Shown in pieces: positions 12,667 to 26,150 of a stretch of 64,000 nt of DNA. Made by a program: the position numbers and the translations under genes. This DNA comes from Neelides folsomi. Its lineage: Eukaryota; Arthropoda; Collembola; Neelipleona; Neelidae. The stretch is taken from positions 248,001 through 312,000 of the forward strand of contig JAQGBZ010000021.1 of the NCBI GenBank assembly GCA_034687125.1, in the 5' to 3' direction. The number at the start of each line of letters is the position of its first letter. Position 1 is the first letter of the stretch. A model generated the notes under the pieces. The model was not told where the DNA came from. It ran no database searches and saw nothing but the letters and a program-made list of their open reading frames with translations.

Positions 12667-14850
12667 AAATAAACTTCAGAGACTTGGAATTTCCATTTCA
12701 TCCAATAACAATCAAATTCAATATCATTCATTCTTTAACTCAATACTTTTAAGTCACTTCACATTTTTATTATGAAATTAAATAGCGTATGTATGTGTTT
12801 TATAAATAAATATTGTAAATTAAAATTTACCAGCATGCAACATTATTATTTACTCATAAAGTACGAATATATTAAATACTATATTTTCGACCAATTGTTT
12901 TTTTGAAGCATTTATGATTTATCTTTCCAATTTTTTTTTCGATTTTTATTCAATTATTTATATTTGTTTATAAGATTAAAATATTCCATACGATTTCTTG
13001 TTATTAAAAAAATAAACCAAGATAAATCCCAGGTAGAATAGATAAAATACGTTACATAGTGTATTTCTATTCTTTATTTGTCTCATTCACTTTTCCATTT
13101 TGAGAAAGTAATTTGGATTACTTTATACCTAAATAGTTTCTTATGTAATGAAATCAGTCTCTTATTGTTTGCCGATAAGAGTGGTTGGGTCGAGATTGGG
13201 CGCAAGTCGGAATGTCTTGAGTGGACGCAAAAGACTTCCTATGGTAGGTCAAAGTAAACAAAGTTCAGATAATCCAAAAGTTTATAAATCCACTTTCCTA
13301 TTAACTTCCCTTATTTGACCTATTATCCACTTTTCTTCTCCTCTCCTGTAAATATGAGATGTTCTCAACCAAACACCTAAACTTTCCCCATCATGCACAT
13401 ATTTAGCTCAACATTAAAATTGAGGTGGGAGAGTCTGAAATTGGGAATAAAGAATTTAAAGCCCGGGATATCATTCTCTATTCATTCGCCTTCATCATTC
13501 TGGTGCGGGAGCTCGGGCGGGTATCTTGTAGGAGCAGGAGGGAGAGTTGACAAAGTAAACTTCTTAAGGACCTCGACATGAAATTTAGGGGAGGAAATGA
13601 AAACTCTTTCCACATCGGCGTTCTCCATGCGATAAACGCGGAGAGGCGTCGGCCCTTTAATTTCATCTTTCGGAGGAAGAATGTAATGAATTATGGAAGA
13701 GCCCTCGCCGTCGTCCTTACATTCTCCTTACATAACAAACATCCCAGACTACCTATCACACACGACCATACATATTTCACGTCAGGATCTTCCAAATCGA
13801 GATATTATTATCGGGGAGGAAACCTCGACTTACTCCTTTGGCACGTTTCGACCCTCATCATAAATCCAGTTCTTCGGAACGGATTAGGAAATGGAAATCG
13901 TTAAATTTTAAATATTTAACCCTTGCATGTTAACTGGCGGCCTCGATTGTTAACCTTATTGAGCCCTTATTAAACAAATATTTCATTAGCAGAGAGTTAA
14001 ACAGTAAAAAAGCGATAAAAAAATAATCAAAGGGAAAAATGTCATTATTTCCATTCAGTTTCAATCGACTGTAAATAATAATAAAATTAAGGGTAATACT
14101 TCATGAATACTTCACAAACTTGGCAATAAATAAATGCTGGAAGGTCCAACAGTGAAAACGCGATGAAATAAAGATGAAACCTGCAAAGGTAAAATTGATA
14201 TCATTTTCTCTTATTGCCAAACTGAAAACTGCAAAAAGTAAATTTTCCCCATTGAGAAACTCCTCAAATAACAGGAATAAGTCAGGTATTGTTTATCCAA
14301 CCAAGAGAGGAGAAAGTCGAGAAGGCATAATAAAGAATTACTACAATAAAATTTTATTTCCTTCTTCAGCAAGGGAGGAAAAGTGGGAAGTGAATTGTAA
14401 TAAAATGGGAAGAAATGAATTAGCTAATCGGACGGCCAAGTCTAAGATAGGGGAAAAGGAGTGAAAGTGTTTTGATTCTATCGAGGAATGCAGGAGCCTG
14501 AAAATGCTTTTAAAAACTAAATTGGTAAATGGGTTTTCTTCCTTATCTCTCCCCATTCATCTGAGCCGAAACTGAGGCGAGTCGTGGGCCATAAACAAGG
14601 CACAGACTCAACGCCAACTCCTGTTTGAGAGTCCAAGTCATAAAAGTGTAAATTTTTATACTGCCCGATAAAACTGAACAAAATACTCACATTTAGGAGA
14701 CCGGAAATGGGGCATTTCATTTTTGACAACTTTTATATAACTTATTGACTCCTAATCTCCACATACAGAATACCATTAAAGGGGTATCCTTATTTCCACC
14801 ATATTTTTCATTAAAGTTTCAAATATAAAACTAAAGTGGTTTGGATATTA

Positions 14851-14870
14851 AAGATCCTTAAAGATCCTTA
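14851..14870. repeat. 10-bp perfect tandem duplication
   Basis: AAGATCCTTA occurs twice head to tail, with TTA just before the first copy. Looks like a replication-slippage event. Confidence 0.7.
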
Positions 14871-16957
14871 TTAAAAACACTGGCTTATGCTCATGATGCA
14901 AAATATTATTTTAAATGTTTATTGGAAAGATTATTCCCAATGGATGCTTCAATAACATGAATAGTCAAAGATTTCAATTTCGAATCCTTTGGTCGGATTT
15001 TAAACGAGAAAGAGATTCGGACTATATACATAATATTCTATAGATGAATCTGGTTCGACTGTGAAATCCAATTGAAAAGATTTTCCACCCGAATTCGTAA
15101 TGGATGTGGGGAATTTTAGGTGGTTCATTTGTATGGATGTGGTTCCGCATATTCTATTCTTTGTCCACTCAATTATTCAAATTGAAGCCCATGAATTGAA
15201 ACTGGAATCCTAAATGCCCATCATGGCTTCTCTCTTCTCTACACCACAAAATCCCGAATTCCTTTCCCTCTCCCAACCCTAATTTCACTCTTGTTTTTTC
15301 TTCAGAAGTTAATTTAATCTCCCTTATCCCTCCAAAAAACAACAAAGGTCTATAGGGCGTGTATACCCTTATCACCATTACTCTTTTTATGTCTTCTCTC
15401 AACTGTTCAAACTTTCCTCTTAACTCCATTCTTTAGGAACATAACATAAACAGTTGCAGTTCCCGAGAAACTCAGATTTAACCTTTTAATGAACTGGAAT
15501 GATTTGAATATAGCTTTCATAAATTATATTTCAAAACTCTCAATTAAATTTCCATATGAAAGGGGAAGGGAAAAAACCCGAGCTGGTTTCTTCCTCCCCC
15601 CAGAACTCAGCCTCTCAAGTTTAATTTTCTCTCAATGGCGAGTCTCTTTATTTAAAGCGAATCCTCCATTGGAAATCAGTGTTTCGGAATGAGCGGAAGC
15701 TATCTGCTTTAAAAAGAGCTGAAGTGACCTTAAATTATTCTCAGGATGAGTTTCGAATCCTAATTTCAAATACAAAATCCCTTCAATGTGGGCTCTTCAA
15801 GATTTGCTCTGGAATGAGCAGAAGAATCTGTAAGAAAAGAAGGGAAAGAAGGGGGAATGGGCGAATAAATTTTTCATACACCGACACTAATATTCGACTC
15901 TATATAAGGAAAAAAGTTGGCAAAAATGTTAAAAGTCACCCGCAATCCCCGTAACTTTCGCTTTCCATTACTTTTCTAATATTTCGGTTAAAGATATGTA
16001 TATGTATTTGGTCTTATACTATTAAAAGGATTCAATTCGATTAAATTTTTCTGCTAAAAGTTGAACAGGTTTGAGATACGATTACTTATATCATCATTAA
16101 TGTCATGTTTCGTACATTAATATACTATTTTTATACATAAATAGAATATAGGAATATATTTTCCATCTCTGTCAATAAATACTGAATGAAATCAAAATCT
16201 CAAGTTTTGTTTTGAACAGTTAACTTGTCAAAACATAAATGCGATCAAAGTTATCATAAATAAGCAATATGAATAATATAAGCAAATAAAATATTCGAGC
16301 TCATATCAAAAAGGATTGACTATGTAGGGATATGACTGTCACACATTTGGACATGAAAGAGGTGCCTAGTAGTAACATGAAAATGTTTCTTATTAATTAA
16401 TCCAACATTCCGCCAAGCCGATCGATTTTCCAATCGCGACTTCCTCCATACTTAACATAGAAGAGACTTTCACTTTATAGTCTTTAACATGGGGACCTCT
16501 TTTCTGCAGATATTTATTGATTTGAAGGAACTTTTATCTCTTTTACAACTCTCATTATTGATTTTCGATGAGATGGAAAATTCTCTCTCCTACGGCTCAT
16601 TCTTATAATAATACATTTTACACTACAAAGTGCACTATAAAGAATTCCGCCAGTCTTACTATTTACTCCATTCTCTTTCTATGTCTCTTTGTAAGGTACG
16701 AATCCCCTTATAAACCCCACTTTCAGTCTTTTTCCCAATTGCGGCTTATCTCTAGTGAGTTTTATAATAATAATGCCCTAGATATAATATTATATTTTGG
16801 CGCATATAATGCAATTTTGGAAAAAGTAGTTGGTCTCTAAAAAGAAATAGCGAGGCTCGTGAATTGGATTTCTTCATGTGGAATGGGAAGGGAGGGACAA
16901 TCTAGCAATAAGTAGGAAAACCAATGTGTTATATGGACGTTTAAATCTACAAATTCA

Positions 16958-16980
16958 CTATGCTTATCTTTTAAGCATAG
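16958..16980. repeat. 9-bp stem hairpin
   Basis: CTATGCTTA pairs perfectly with TAAGCATAG around the 5-nt loop TCTTT. It is not followed by a clear U-tract, so it is not a bacterial-type terminator. Confidence 0.6.
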
Positions 16981-17060
16981 CTGAGAAAAACTTTAGGTTT
17001 ATATTTCCAGTTTTAAACGACCAATTGGAATTATATTTATTATAAAATAAATTGCAATAT

Positions 17061-20000
17061 AAAATGTTGAGAATAACTCTTTGGTTCTCTCAATATTATC
17101 TAAGTATGTAATTGGTGAGGAGGTGAATGTAAGGAGGACGCGGATCTTCACTTGGGACAGATAGGATCGATTGGTTCGTAATCGGAGGGACAAGGAAGAG
17201 CCATATGCCATTTCCCTCAAATGGCCCCTACCACATGTCGATCCGCGTAACGACTCTCTTCTTTCCTTATTCCCCTTTAACTTCATCTCAAGAGATTTCC
17301 CCATAATAATAATTCCTAGACTCGGTCTAGAGAGCCAGAAGAAAAAAGGAAATGCCATTCGCATTCACCCAAATCCTTTCCCACTTTACCAAAAGACCCA
17401 AATAAGGCTACAAATGAGATATTGAAAATTTGGCATAATTTGCTAAATAAAAAAATTCTATACGCATATAAAATTCAGGAATTGTTCGGTTAAAAACGGA
17501 AGTAAAATTCCGTCTCTTTGCCCATGAGCATAAAAACATATCGGAAAATCAAATTTTTTTTGAAAAATGACAAACGCCTATTGAGACCAATAGTTTTAAA
17601 TTTTAACCCTGCCCCCGCCATTTGGAGTAGAAAGCAACAATGTGAAAAGGGCCCATAATTCACCATTTTATTCTCTTCATTTGAGGTTGTGAGAGTGAGG
17701 TGATAAATAAGAATGAGGAAGAATCTTCAATTGCTTTTCTCTCCTTCAACTAAATCATTGTTTATCTATGCTCCTTGAGAGCTTCCTCTACTTGAATTTT
17801 CAATGAGGCAACCTTACGGGAACAACCTTTCATTTCTCTGTCAACTGACGAATCTCCTTTGGATATTTCCTTTGATCTGGGCCGACCTCGTCTCCACCAC
17901 TGCACTCAAAATCTCACCACGAGACTCTTCGCCCGACGAAATCCTCCGTCGAAACCAATAGCTTCTGGCTTCGCTCAGGAATTTCCTCCCAGGTCTTCCT
18001 GACTCAAGAATTGACATTGAGATTTGATTCTCAAATTCTTTGAATTTGGTAGTCACTACCTTTCACTTCAAACCTTCAACTTCAAAAGCGTAATTACAGT
18101 AAGAAATTTCAAATAAGTAAATTTGCTGAACAAATATACGTTATTTAGTAATTGACAACGTTAAAGAAAAGATCGTTTATGAATTTAAGCCACAATGACC
18201 ACCATTAGCATTTGAAATTGTAAAATGCATTTTATTAAAGAATGTGTAAAATAAGAGAAATGTGTGTGTGCGTTAATACATAGAAGCATTGTACAGCTTA
18301 TAGTCCATTAGCTATAGACCATTACTAGAAAATATCTGCAAATTTTTTCAATCTTTCTGAGTGAAGACACTTCACACTTGTGAGTTGAAGAATCTCTCTG
18401 GAGTGCGAATTTACAAATTGCAACAATCTCCTCAAAAAATGGTCTCTTGAGGGAAGAATGTTGGAGGAGTCGAAGGATTGAAGACATATGGAACATTTAA
18501 ATTCACTCCACGAACCAAAAACCTCTCCAAAATGACAGAATATTAAAAATTGTAAAAAAGCGAATTCAGAATATGTATTTGGAATTTGGATTTATGAATT
18601 AGCATAAGATTCCACACGAGGGCTTATAAGCGTTTCTCGCAATAAAGGGGGAAAACTTCCATTCTGCAATTTATATGTTTTTCTTTCTCCAGGCCCCGGC
18701 GACGCACGGAGGAGTTCGTGTAGAAGGAAAATATGCAATAAATATTTTATTTTTTATGGACTTGATCTTCACAGATCGTACGTTTCTTAACGGCTTTCTC
18801 CAAGCACTTCCCGAAGCTCCAAATTTCCATAGGGGTGGATAGGAAAAGTGGGGAAAATATTCAATTTGTCAACACTCTTCGCCACCTGACTCCTTCTCCA
18901 ATATACAAGAAGAAGTGTATGCAGATAGATCAAAAGCTAGAAAGATGATAAAATGATCCCATCATTTGAAATGCTATGTTAGAGTAAAGTCCAACCCTCT
19001 CGTGCTGCATATATTTTTCTCCGCTCCTCCTTTTTACATAGATTTACCTAATAAACTGAGAATAAAGTGGGCAATTGAACGCTCTCCTTTCCCTATTAAC
19101 CCTCACTCTTTCGATACAATTGAAGGAAACGTGAGAGCTCAGGATTGAATTTAAAGTAAGTCAATTGAGCATTGAACTATTCTTATTTCTTATCTCGTCT
19201 CCAGTGCAGTGTAAATAAAGGACTGGCTTTATGATAAAAATTTGAATTTTTATCCTAATGTGCATTATGCCAGACTTTTCATTTTACATTTACACAAATT
19301 CAAAATTCTATTTGATATAATGGAAAACTTATTACACAATATAGAATTCTTCATATGCATTATTCTTAAGCACATCTGAGAAGATGTAAAAGGGTTCCTA
19401 ATATAGAGAATATAAAGGAATTGAGTTTCGCTCCATATAAAGTAATTCTTAAGATCCCAGCCGTGCATGTAGAAGGATAGTAAAATATCAAGCGAGACGC
19501 AGTCTGGAGAAGAATCGATGGAATTTTGGAAAGCAGGTGGGTCCGTGAATTTCGATCGTTCCCCACGGCCTCATTGTCACTCTTTGGAAAGAGATATTCG
19601 TTCCGTTCTCCCCATCCACACTCCTTTAATGTTCGTCGATTGAGGGAGATGAAGGCGAATCTCCCGGCTTGACTTCTCAATCTCTTTGAATGAGAAGTGT
19701 CGGATAACAAAAAGGAATGGGTTTTTAGACTAACTGCCAACCTCGTTTCAATGGATCCGCCTAATCACAACCTTATAATGTTCACAATCACCTCTCATGA
19801 CGCAAGGAATTAAAACTGTAATTGGTCCTTGACTCGATCAAAGGTGTCATTCAATTCACAAGGCTCTCCGATTAAAACCCAGAATTCTTCAAAATTAAAA
19901 TATCGATTTCCTTTAGATCCTCTCCCATTAAAAGGAACGATGGAGATGAAAGATAACTTTCACGACCTCCTCGAGGAACGAAGGAAAGGAAGAGACGGGA

Positions 20001-21250
20001 GAAGTGCATGAGATAGATAATAAAATGAGATTAATTTTTCTTCCCCTCCTCCTTAATATAATCTCTGGGAGTGAAGGCGAGTAATTTCCCCGATAATTCG
20101 GCGACTCTGACAATAGATAAATCTCTGAGGTTTTTCCTCCTATGTGAGTAATCTTCTAATTTATTTCTCTCGCAGTGTCAATTTTTTCTACTCCTGCACT
20201 CGCACAAGAACTTTTTCTACTATTAGGAAGGAAGAAGTTTGTTTTGGGCGGAATTTCCTACCCCTTGTCCCACTGCTCCACTCAAAACTTCTTATCCACA
20301 TCTTTTCCTATCAGCTCACCCGCCAGAAGTCAAACGGCCGGCGTGAACTGCCGTAATACGTATAAAACTTTATACCTCACCGTGTTCGCCTTCATTCGGT
20401 GGATCGGGGGTTGAAGCTCGCAATAAGGATATCCTTTCAATTTCTACTGGAATTCTATAGTTATTGGATGTAATATCCAATGGTGTATAGGAGAATTCCT
20501 CATGGAGAGTGTCGCTTCTTTCATTTCGACCTCGTCTGCTGTCTCGTGGTGGAGAGATAATAAACCTGTCCTTCTCCCCATCTGCCTCACACTCCTTATT
20601 TACTGCTTCTCCACCAACAAACTTTGGAGCCCCATTATATACCAGCTATACTTACAACCCCTCAACATCCAAACATTACATCCAACTACACGTTCAATAG
20701 CAAAAGTTTCCTTAAGATAAAAAGGAAAACCATCATCATTTTCTCCATTTGAATACATTCACGATACGAAACATTTCAGATGCCAGTTTTATAGGCCTTC
20801 GTATGAAAATTGTCTCTTGCAAAAAATGAACATCAGAAAATGCATTCCATCTAAACATTTGTGCAATTTCAAAACAGAGATGATTGAAAGATAAGAGCAC
20901 ATTTCAAGAAATGAGGACGAAAAAGAACAAAAAATAAGTTATTAGTCAAGAGACATTGCAATACGCAAAGAAGGGAAATGAAGGGAGCATATCCATATAT
21001 TCATTCTAAATAGGGTTCTCTTACTAATATTTATATCTCTTTGGTTGTAGGTAGTGAAGTAGGTAGTAATGTAGAGCTTTTAAGCTTCCTTCGTAGGATC
21101 TCTTAAGTCGGCCAGCATAAATCAAAGATCCGAAAATAAAATAAAAGGACGGGACTCCTTTCGCCCCTATTCATCTTCCCCAACCTTGGCACCCAGACCC
21201 GCTATTCTCTCCCTACACTCCCCAAATTCTTATAACTAGAGCTGATACTC
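17061..21250. other. Non-coding segment, overlapping chance frames
   Basis: CpG-containing pyrimidine-rich sequence at 17870-17960. A 124-codon minus frame at 19366-19740 begins at TTG and becomes AT-rich and hydrophobic toward its end. Two + frames overlap at 20144-20414 in a low-stop patch. AT-rich islands at 18060-18260, 19190-19360 and 20700-21040. No splice pair or domain was recognised. Confidence 0.55.
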
Positions 21251-21288
21251 TAGAGTTCAAATACTCCGGTTCCAAATACTCCCGAGTA

Positions 21289-21300
21289 TGTGTGTGTGTG
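21289..21300. repeat. Short TG microsatellite
   Basis: Six TG units followed by AGGAGG. A similar five-unit TG run lies at 18261-18270, a GATG run at 10504-10516 and a GA run at 57805-57815. Confidence 0.6.
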
Positions 21301-24300
21301 AGGAGGTCGCATTTAAAATGTCATGTGATTGGAGGAAGCTTCGACCGTCGACAGAGAAGAATGGAAGCAGTTAGAGAGGAGACATCTTACAGAAATTGGA
21401 TTCTTATGAGACCCTCTGCATGGGTAAACAAGGTGCCAACTGGGACACACGTGGATTTGCCGCTTTCTCCTCTCCACCTCCTCCCACGCTAATTGCCTCT
21501 CTCACCCCGCCCAATTCCTTCCCAACGGAGAAAGTAGGGAAACTTATCTACTTAAACCTATAAAGAACTTCTTATTGCTTCACTTCTTCCCTCAACAACG
21601 AGGTTTAAACTGCAAGTATAGAAATACTTCCATAACAGTCAAAGTTGATCAGCTATGCTAAAAGTGTATCGACATTAAAAGTAAAATGGAAATTCGTGCG
21701 CTTTCTAACTGCTTATCTCATCTGAACAAGTAAAATCCGTCAATTAATGTTTTACGAGACAATTTAACTATATTGTTTATAAGAAACGACATGGCGGGTC
21801 TTTTAGTCAAAGTGCCAATTTTGATTCAAGAGAGACAAAAGTTGAAGATGGAATAAAAATTTCCTAAAAACTTTTTCGTTCCAACTTGTCTACATAAATA
21901 TCCTGTTTAATAAATCCAGTTTTTACGATCCTCGGGGTCAACCTCATACATCTCCATTACAGCCTCACTTAAAATTTTACATCCATTCTACTGAGTCTTA
22001 ATTTAAGCTATAAACCCTTTCTCTCCAGAATACTAACGGTTCCATTATTCACAGTAGAACTACAAATGTTTTCCTACAATTCTCAAAAATACTTACAACT
22101 CCCTCGTATTTAATAAAAAATGAGCAATTTATTACTACAAATTTTCCATTTGACATTCACGCAAGAATGATTTAATTTAAAGTCGAAAACAAAAATAATG
22201 ATATTTACGTTTTTCTTATCCAAAATATAAAGTATACATTTATAGGTATTTGTATGAAGAAAGCTGATCAAGTAAATTGATAAAAATATATTGATTGAAT
22301 ATACTCGATGGATTAAAATAATCCGTTGAACCCGCGTCAGCATAAAAAGAGATAAACATAATGGGATTATGTGGGGGAAAAGGGTTGATCCCTCGAGAGA
22401 TTCTTTGTGAAATTAAGTGGACTCTGGATGGGTAGCATTGCGAGGTCCCCTTAATTGTAATTGGGTCCGCTCATTGAAGTAGGAATTCCAAGGATCTCCC
22501 CTTGAGCAGTGACAGTTTGAAGAAAAGACTCGAGCACGTCCATTGACGATAATGAGAGATTACATTGCTCTCCCGGGGACCACAAAACTTCCCTTTCAAC
22601 TACCTCACACAGGCCAGCAAAACCATAAACCGAAAGAGACACTCTCCCACCCACCCTTCAAAATAATAATAAAAATCCCCACTCGAATGAAATGGGACAT
22701 TTTTGATAAAATTTGGCCATTTATAAATTACAATTAAATAATATAAAACAATTCATGTCATATTTTCGAACAGAATATGTATTTGTGATTAAGATGATGA
22801 CAATGGAAAATTAAAGTAAGCAATGTCAAGATTAATACTTAAGCTGGTTAATCCATCGACATAGCGTACTCGCCGTTTCTAATTGCAGTTAGAAAAAGTG
22901 GGTGTGTAATAAAAATTCGTTTCGCTACATTTACTCCCCAATCGCCTTCAATGAAAAACAAATTAAAACGGGAAAGATAAGCAAAATTTCCTAGTGGACA
23001 AATTAATGGCTCAAGTGTTCACATGAAGGAGAGGGAATGCGAAAGGAGTTCCGTGTGCGAGTAATTGTTGAGCCGGTTATAATTCTTGTGAGCTGGAAGG
23101 AAGGGCAAAATCCTTCGAATGTCATTTCCAGCTTTTATTTCCCGGGGACTCCAAGTCTTAATTTCAGAGCAGGGGTCTTTAATTTATTTACTCGCCTCCC
23201 TCCCACACCACCAGATAGGATGAGCAAAGAAGTCAAGTGAAAGCCCAACAACAAAATATCCTTCATCAAAGGGAAAACCCTCTAAAGAAATTCTTTTTCA
23301 CCATTGCCCTCATATTACATCCATACGTCTTGTGATGGAACTAGGGTAGTTGAATCGTCGAATGTCTCGTATGACACGATTCTTCTATTTGTTCCCAAAT
23401 GGGTCTACGAACCATTTGAAGAGAAAGCAAAAGAGGTTTATGAACAATTTCCCACCTGCCGCCCTTCTCGTCTTCCAACCAAGCTCAAGAATTAAGTATG
23501 AGGAAAGGAATATGAGTCTTCGTCGAGACCAAGTTTTATGAGTTCACAAAGTCACAATTCTAGATGAGATATTTGATGGTTCTTACAACCCAAAAGAATT
23601 TACCTCCTTCACCATCATATGAATTCAACAAAATACCCTAAATTGGAGACTGGTTTTTTTCTGTTAAAGATTAATACACACATGTATCATACTTATTTTA
23701 GTACATACAAATGCACATAATATCTATGCAGAATCATATGGATATTTATTTCTAAATATAAAGAGAGTAATAAATCTAATAAAATTATCAAATGACAGTT
23801 CCAATTCAAACAATATATCTCAATGTCAGGAATATTAAAAAATATATATTTATACGAAATAAATTCTCACGAAACGTCGTTCTTGACGCATGAACCCAAT
23901 ATGAGATGACAGGGATAGGAAACACGTGGGTTTTTCTCAGGGCATGAATCATGTGAATTCCGTGTTAGTTAAACATTGAAAGTTTATGACCTTAACTCCA
24001 TTACATTTAGGAACAAATGAACGGAGTTTTCAACACGTGCTAATTGGGGGCTATAAGGAAATTTAATCACTTAGCCAATCATACTCACAAAATAAAATTC
24101 ACAATAGTTTACTGATTTTACTCCATTTGCTCTTCTTCAATTGTTCCACTGACACAAATCTGTAAAATTCACGAGGAAATAAATGAAAAATTTATAGGTT
24201 GAGAGAAATAAAAAGTTTAGTGCTTGCCCCGAATTAATGATTAATTTATCTAATCCAGTAAATCCAGTTAAGGGATAAATTATTATTCATTGTATTTGAT

Positions 24301-24917
24301 TATTTCGCTTGAAATAACTTTGAGGAATCATGGGAGGAAATTGAGTAGTTTATAGCATTTTAGGTGGAATTGAGCTTGATAAAATTCATTCGAACCATCA
24401 TATTTCTGTTTCCGATGTGAGTAATAAGAAGGAAATGGATTTATTTCTCTCTTGAGCTTCCATTTAATCATTCAAATTCTCACGTTTCCTTTGAAGAGAA
24501 ACTTTGAGATTTTCTCCCTCCAGCCTACATCGGGTACAATGGTCTTATTTGGAAAGAACAAAGTCTGGTACAATCCTACGGGCTCAAATTGGGTGAAAGT
24601 AGGCTTTTCTTCAAAACTCGTTCTAATCTCACCTCCATTTGATTAATTGCTCACGTCCTAATTTATTATGCAAGTGTGCAATTCCCTTCACTCCTCGCCC
24701 CACGCTATCAAGAAGGGAAAATGGGCATAATAGATTATGTTCTATTTATTCAAAATGCCCTGCTTGGCAATTGTAAACCTTTTGAAGGTAAAAATCCAGT
24801 TAAAATCACTAGAATTTGTCAAAATATAACGAAAATGAATAAAGCCTCATAATTTACACGATTAATTTTTCCTTTTCCGACTAAAAAGGCTGCAGTGAAT
24901 AAAAAATGATTTATCCA

Positions 24918-24929
24918 CACACTAGTGTG
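24918..24929. repeat. 12-bp perfect palindrome
   Basis: CACACTAGTGTG, centred on ACTAGT. Short, but with half G+C arms in an AT-rich setting. Confidence 0.5.
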
Positions 24930-26150
24930 GGAGTTCCATTTAGAAGAATTCGTCCTGAATTTTTAAAAACTTTTACAGCTCAAGAAAACTGGGAAAGTTA
25001 GATGTAAAATTCTTTGGTCCTCCTTTGCTGTGAAAACGAGTTTGGAAAGGAAACCTCGTCCTCATTAAAAATTCTAAATGTCTTTGATCAATAAATTCAC
25101 AGTTCACTGATCCTCCGTCCCATTCATAAAAAGTATTTTTGAAACTCCGACTCTATGAAATTGAAAATTCTCTTCGAGTAAAGAAGATAGGCCACGGTGA
25201 GAGAAGTGGGACGATTAAAGGGAAATTGATTTTGGAGGAATTTAAGGATTTACATAAACCCTTATCTGCACAAGAACTTTCAAATTAAAAACGATATGTG
25301 TGGATCTGGCTCATTGTAAATAAATACGTCAAGTTGCCGTGAGGGGAAGAAGTGTGAGGACAAAAAATAGATTAAGTTTCAAAACGAAGCCGGAGACAGT
25401 GAGGGATTCGGCCCTATCCAAACGAATCAGAGGAGAGGAAGCGCAATAAATAATCCACTCAAAAGTAAAACAGATTTCATTTCCTTCCGAATTATAATTT
25501 ATTCCTTCGGTCTCTCCGTATTTATTTCTCCCTCCCATCAATCATCCGCCCCAAGAAATTGAACAAATAACTCAATTTCCTTTTCTTCTCCTTATTGCTA
25601 ATTCTCTGCTGAGATGAATGCTCTAATTCAATTTTGGCACACATTCCTCACCCACATCCATTCTCCCATATTTCCTTTCATTCCATGAATATTGAATATG
25701 CCCAAAATAGAAAAAAAATATTGATCAATCTTTCGCATAATTCAGAAACGCAATTTGCAAATACTTTTTTTTAAATTAGCAGGCTCATAACTTACACACG
25801 AGCGAATTTGATTAAATTCGGACAATGCATAAACTGACAAGGATGTTTATTCTATTTAAGGTAACTTTCCATTGTGGCCAAAACTTTTCATTTGGAAAGT
25901 GACGGACAATGAATTATTCACGGTGCATGAATTCGTCTCAATTTTATATACAAAATCCACATTTATCCTCGAGCTTTTTTCCCCAAACTTTTCCCAACAC
26001 TAAAGTGTCAGAAATTCACTCATCTTCAGCCAGCATGTGACTACATGTAAGTTGTAAGTACAATAGAGAAACACTGAAAATAAAATACAGACATATAGAC
26101 ATACACAAATAATGTTATCTTTTGAAATATAATTTCAACTTGTGATAGTG

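Larger units (their letters stand above)
10601..13140. other. Mixed segment around the low-stop region
   Basis: Frames on both strands overlap fully at 10603-10852, so neither is persuasive. A stable hairpin lies at 11583. The less AT-rich patch 12160-12600 holds the exon candidate described separately and is followed by a sharp change to an AT-rich island at 12660-13140. Confidence 0.55.
13141..17060. other. Non-coding segment with a less AT-rich patch
   Basis: The patch 13490-13720 is richer in G+C and contains opposite-strand frames (62 codons minus, 108 codons plus from 13578) without splice support. AT-rich islands lie at 13900-14110, 14740-14950 and 15960-16310. A 10-bp duplication is at 14851 and a hairpin at 16958. 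Confidence 0.55.
21251..26150. other. Non-coding segment, several AT-rich islands
   Basis: AT-rich at 21600-22340, 22680-22860, 23640-23880, 24060-24300 and 25680-25780. Two short + frames at 23304-23541 overlap in different phases. One of them reads fairly protein-like (KWVYEPFEEKAKEVYEQF) but ends in TAA exactly where a GTATGA donor would begin, so I do not call an exon. Confidence 0.55.

Noticed and set aside
13917-13935. TTAACCCTTGCATGTTAAC as a piggyBac end
   Set aside because: It starts with TTAA and CCCTT, but no matching inverted end with TTAA was found within a reasonable distance.
16999-17364. 121-codon minus frame as a gene
   Set aside because: It overlaps an open + frame at 17171-17425, drifts into I/Y/F-rich AT translation, and has no splice or domain support.
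23304-23495. Protein-like + frame with KWVYEPFEEKAKEVYEQF as an exon
   Set aside because: The only donor-like sequence (GTATGA) directly follows an in-frame TAA, and no good acceptor precedes it.
24385-24400. Minus-strand box B-like GGTTCGAATGA
   Set aside because: Surrounding sequence does not fold as a tRNA and has no box A.
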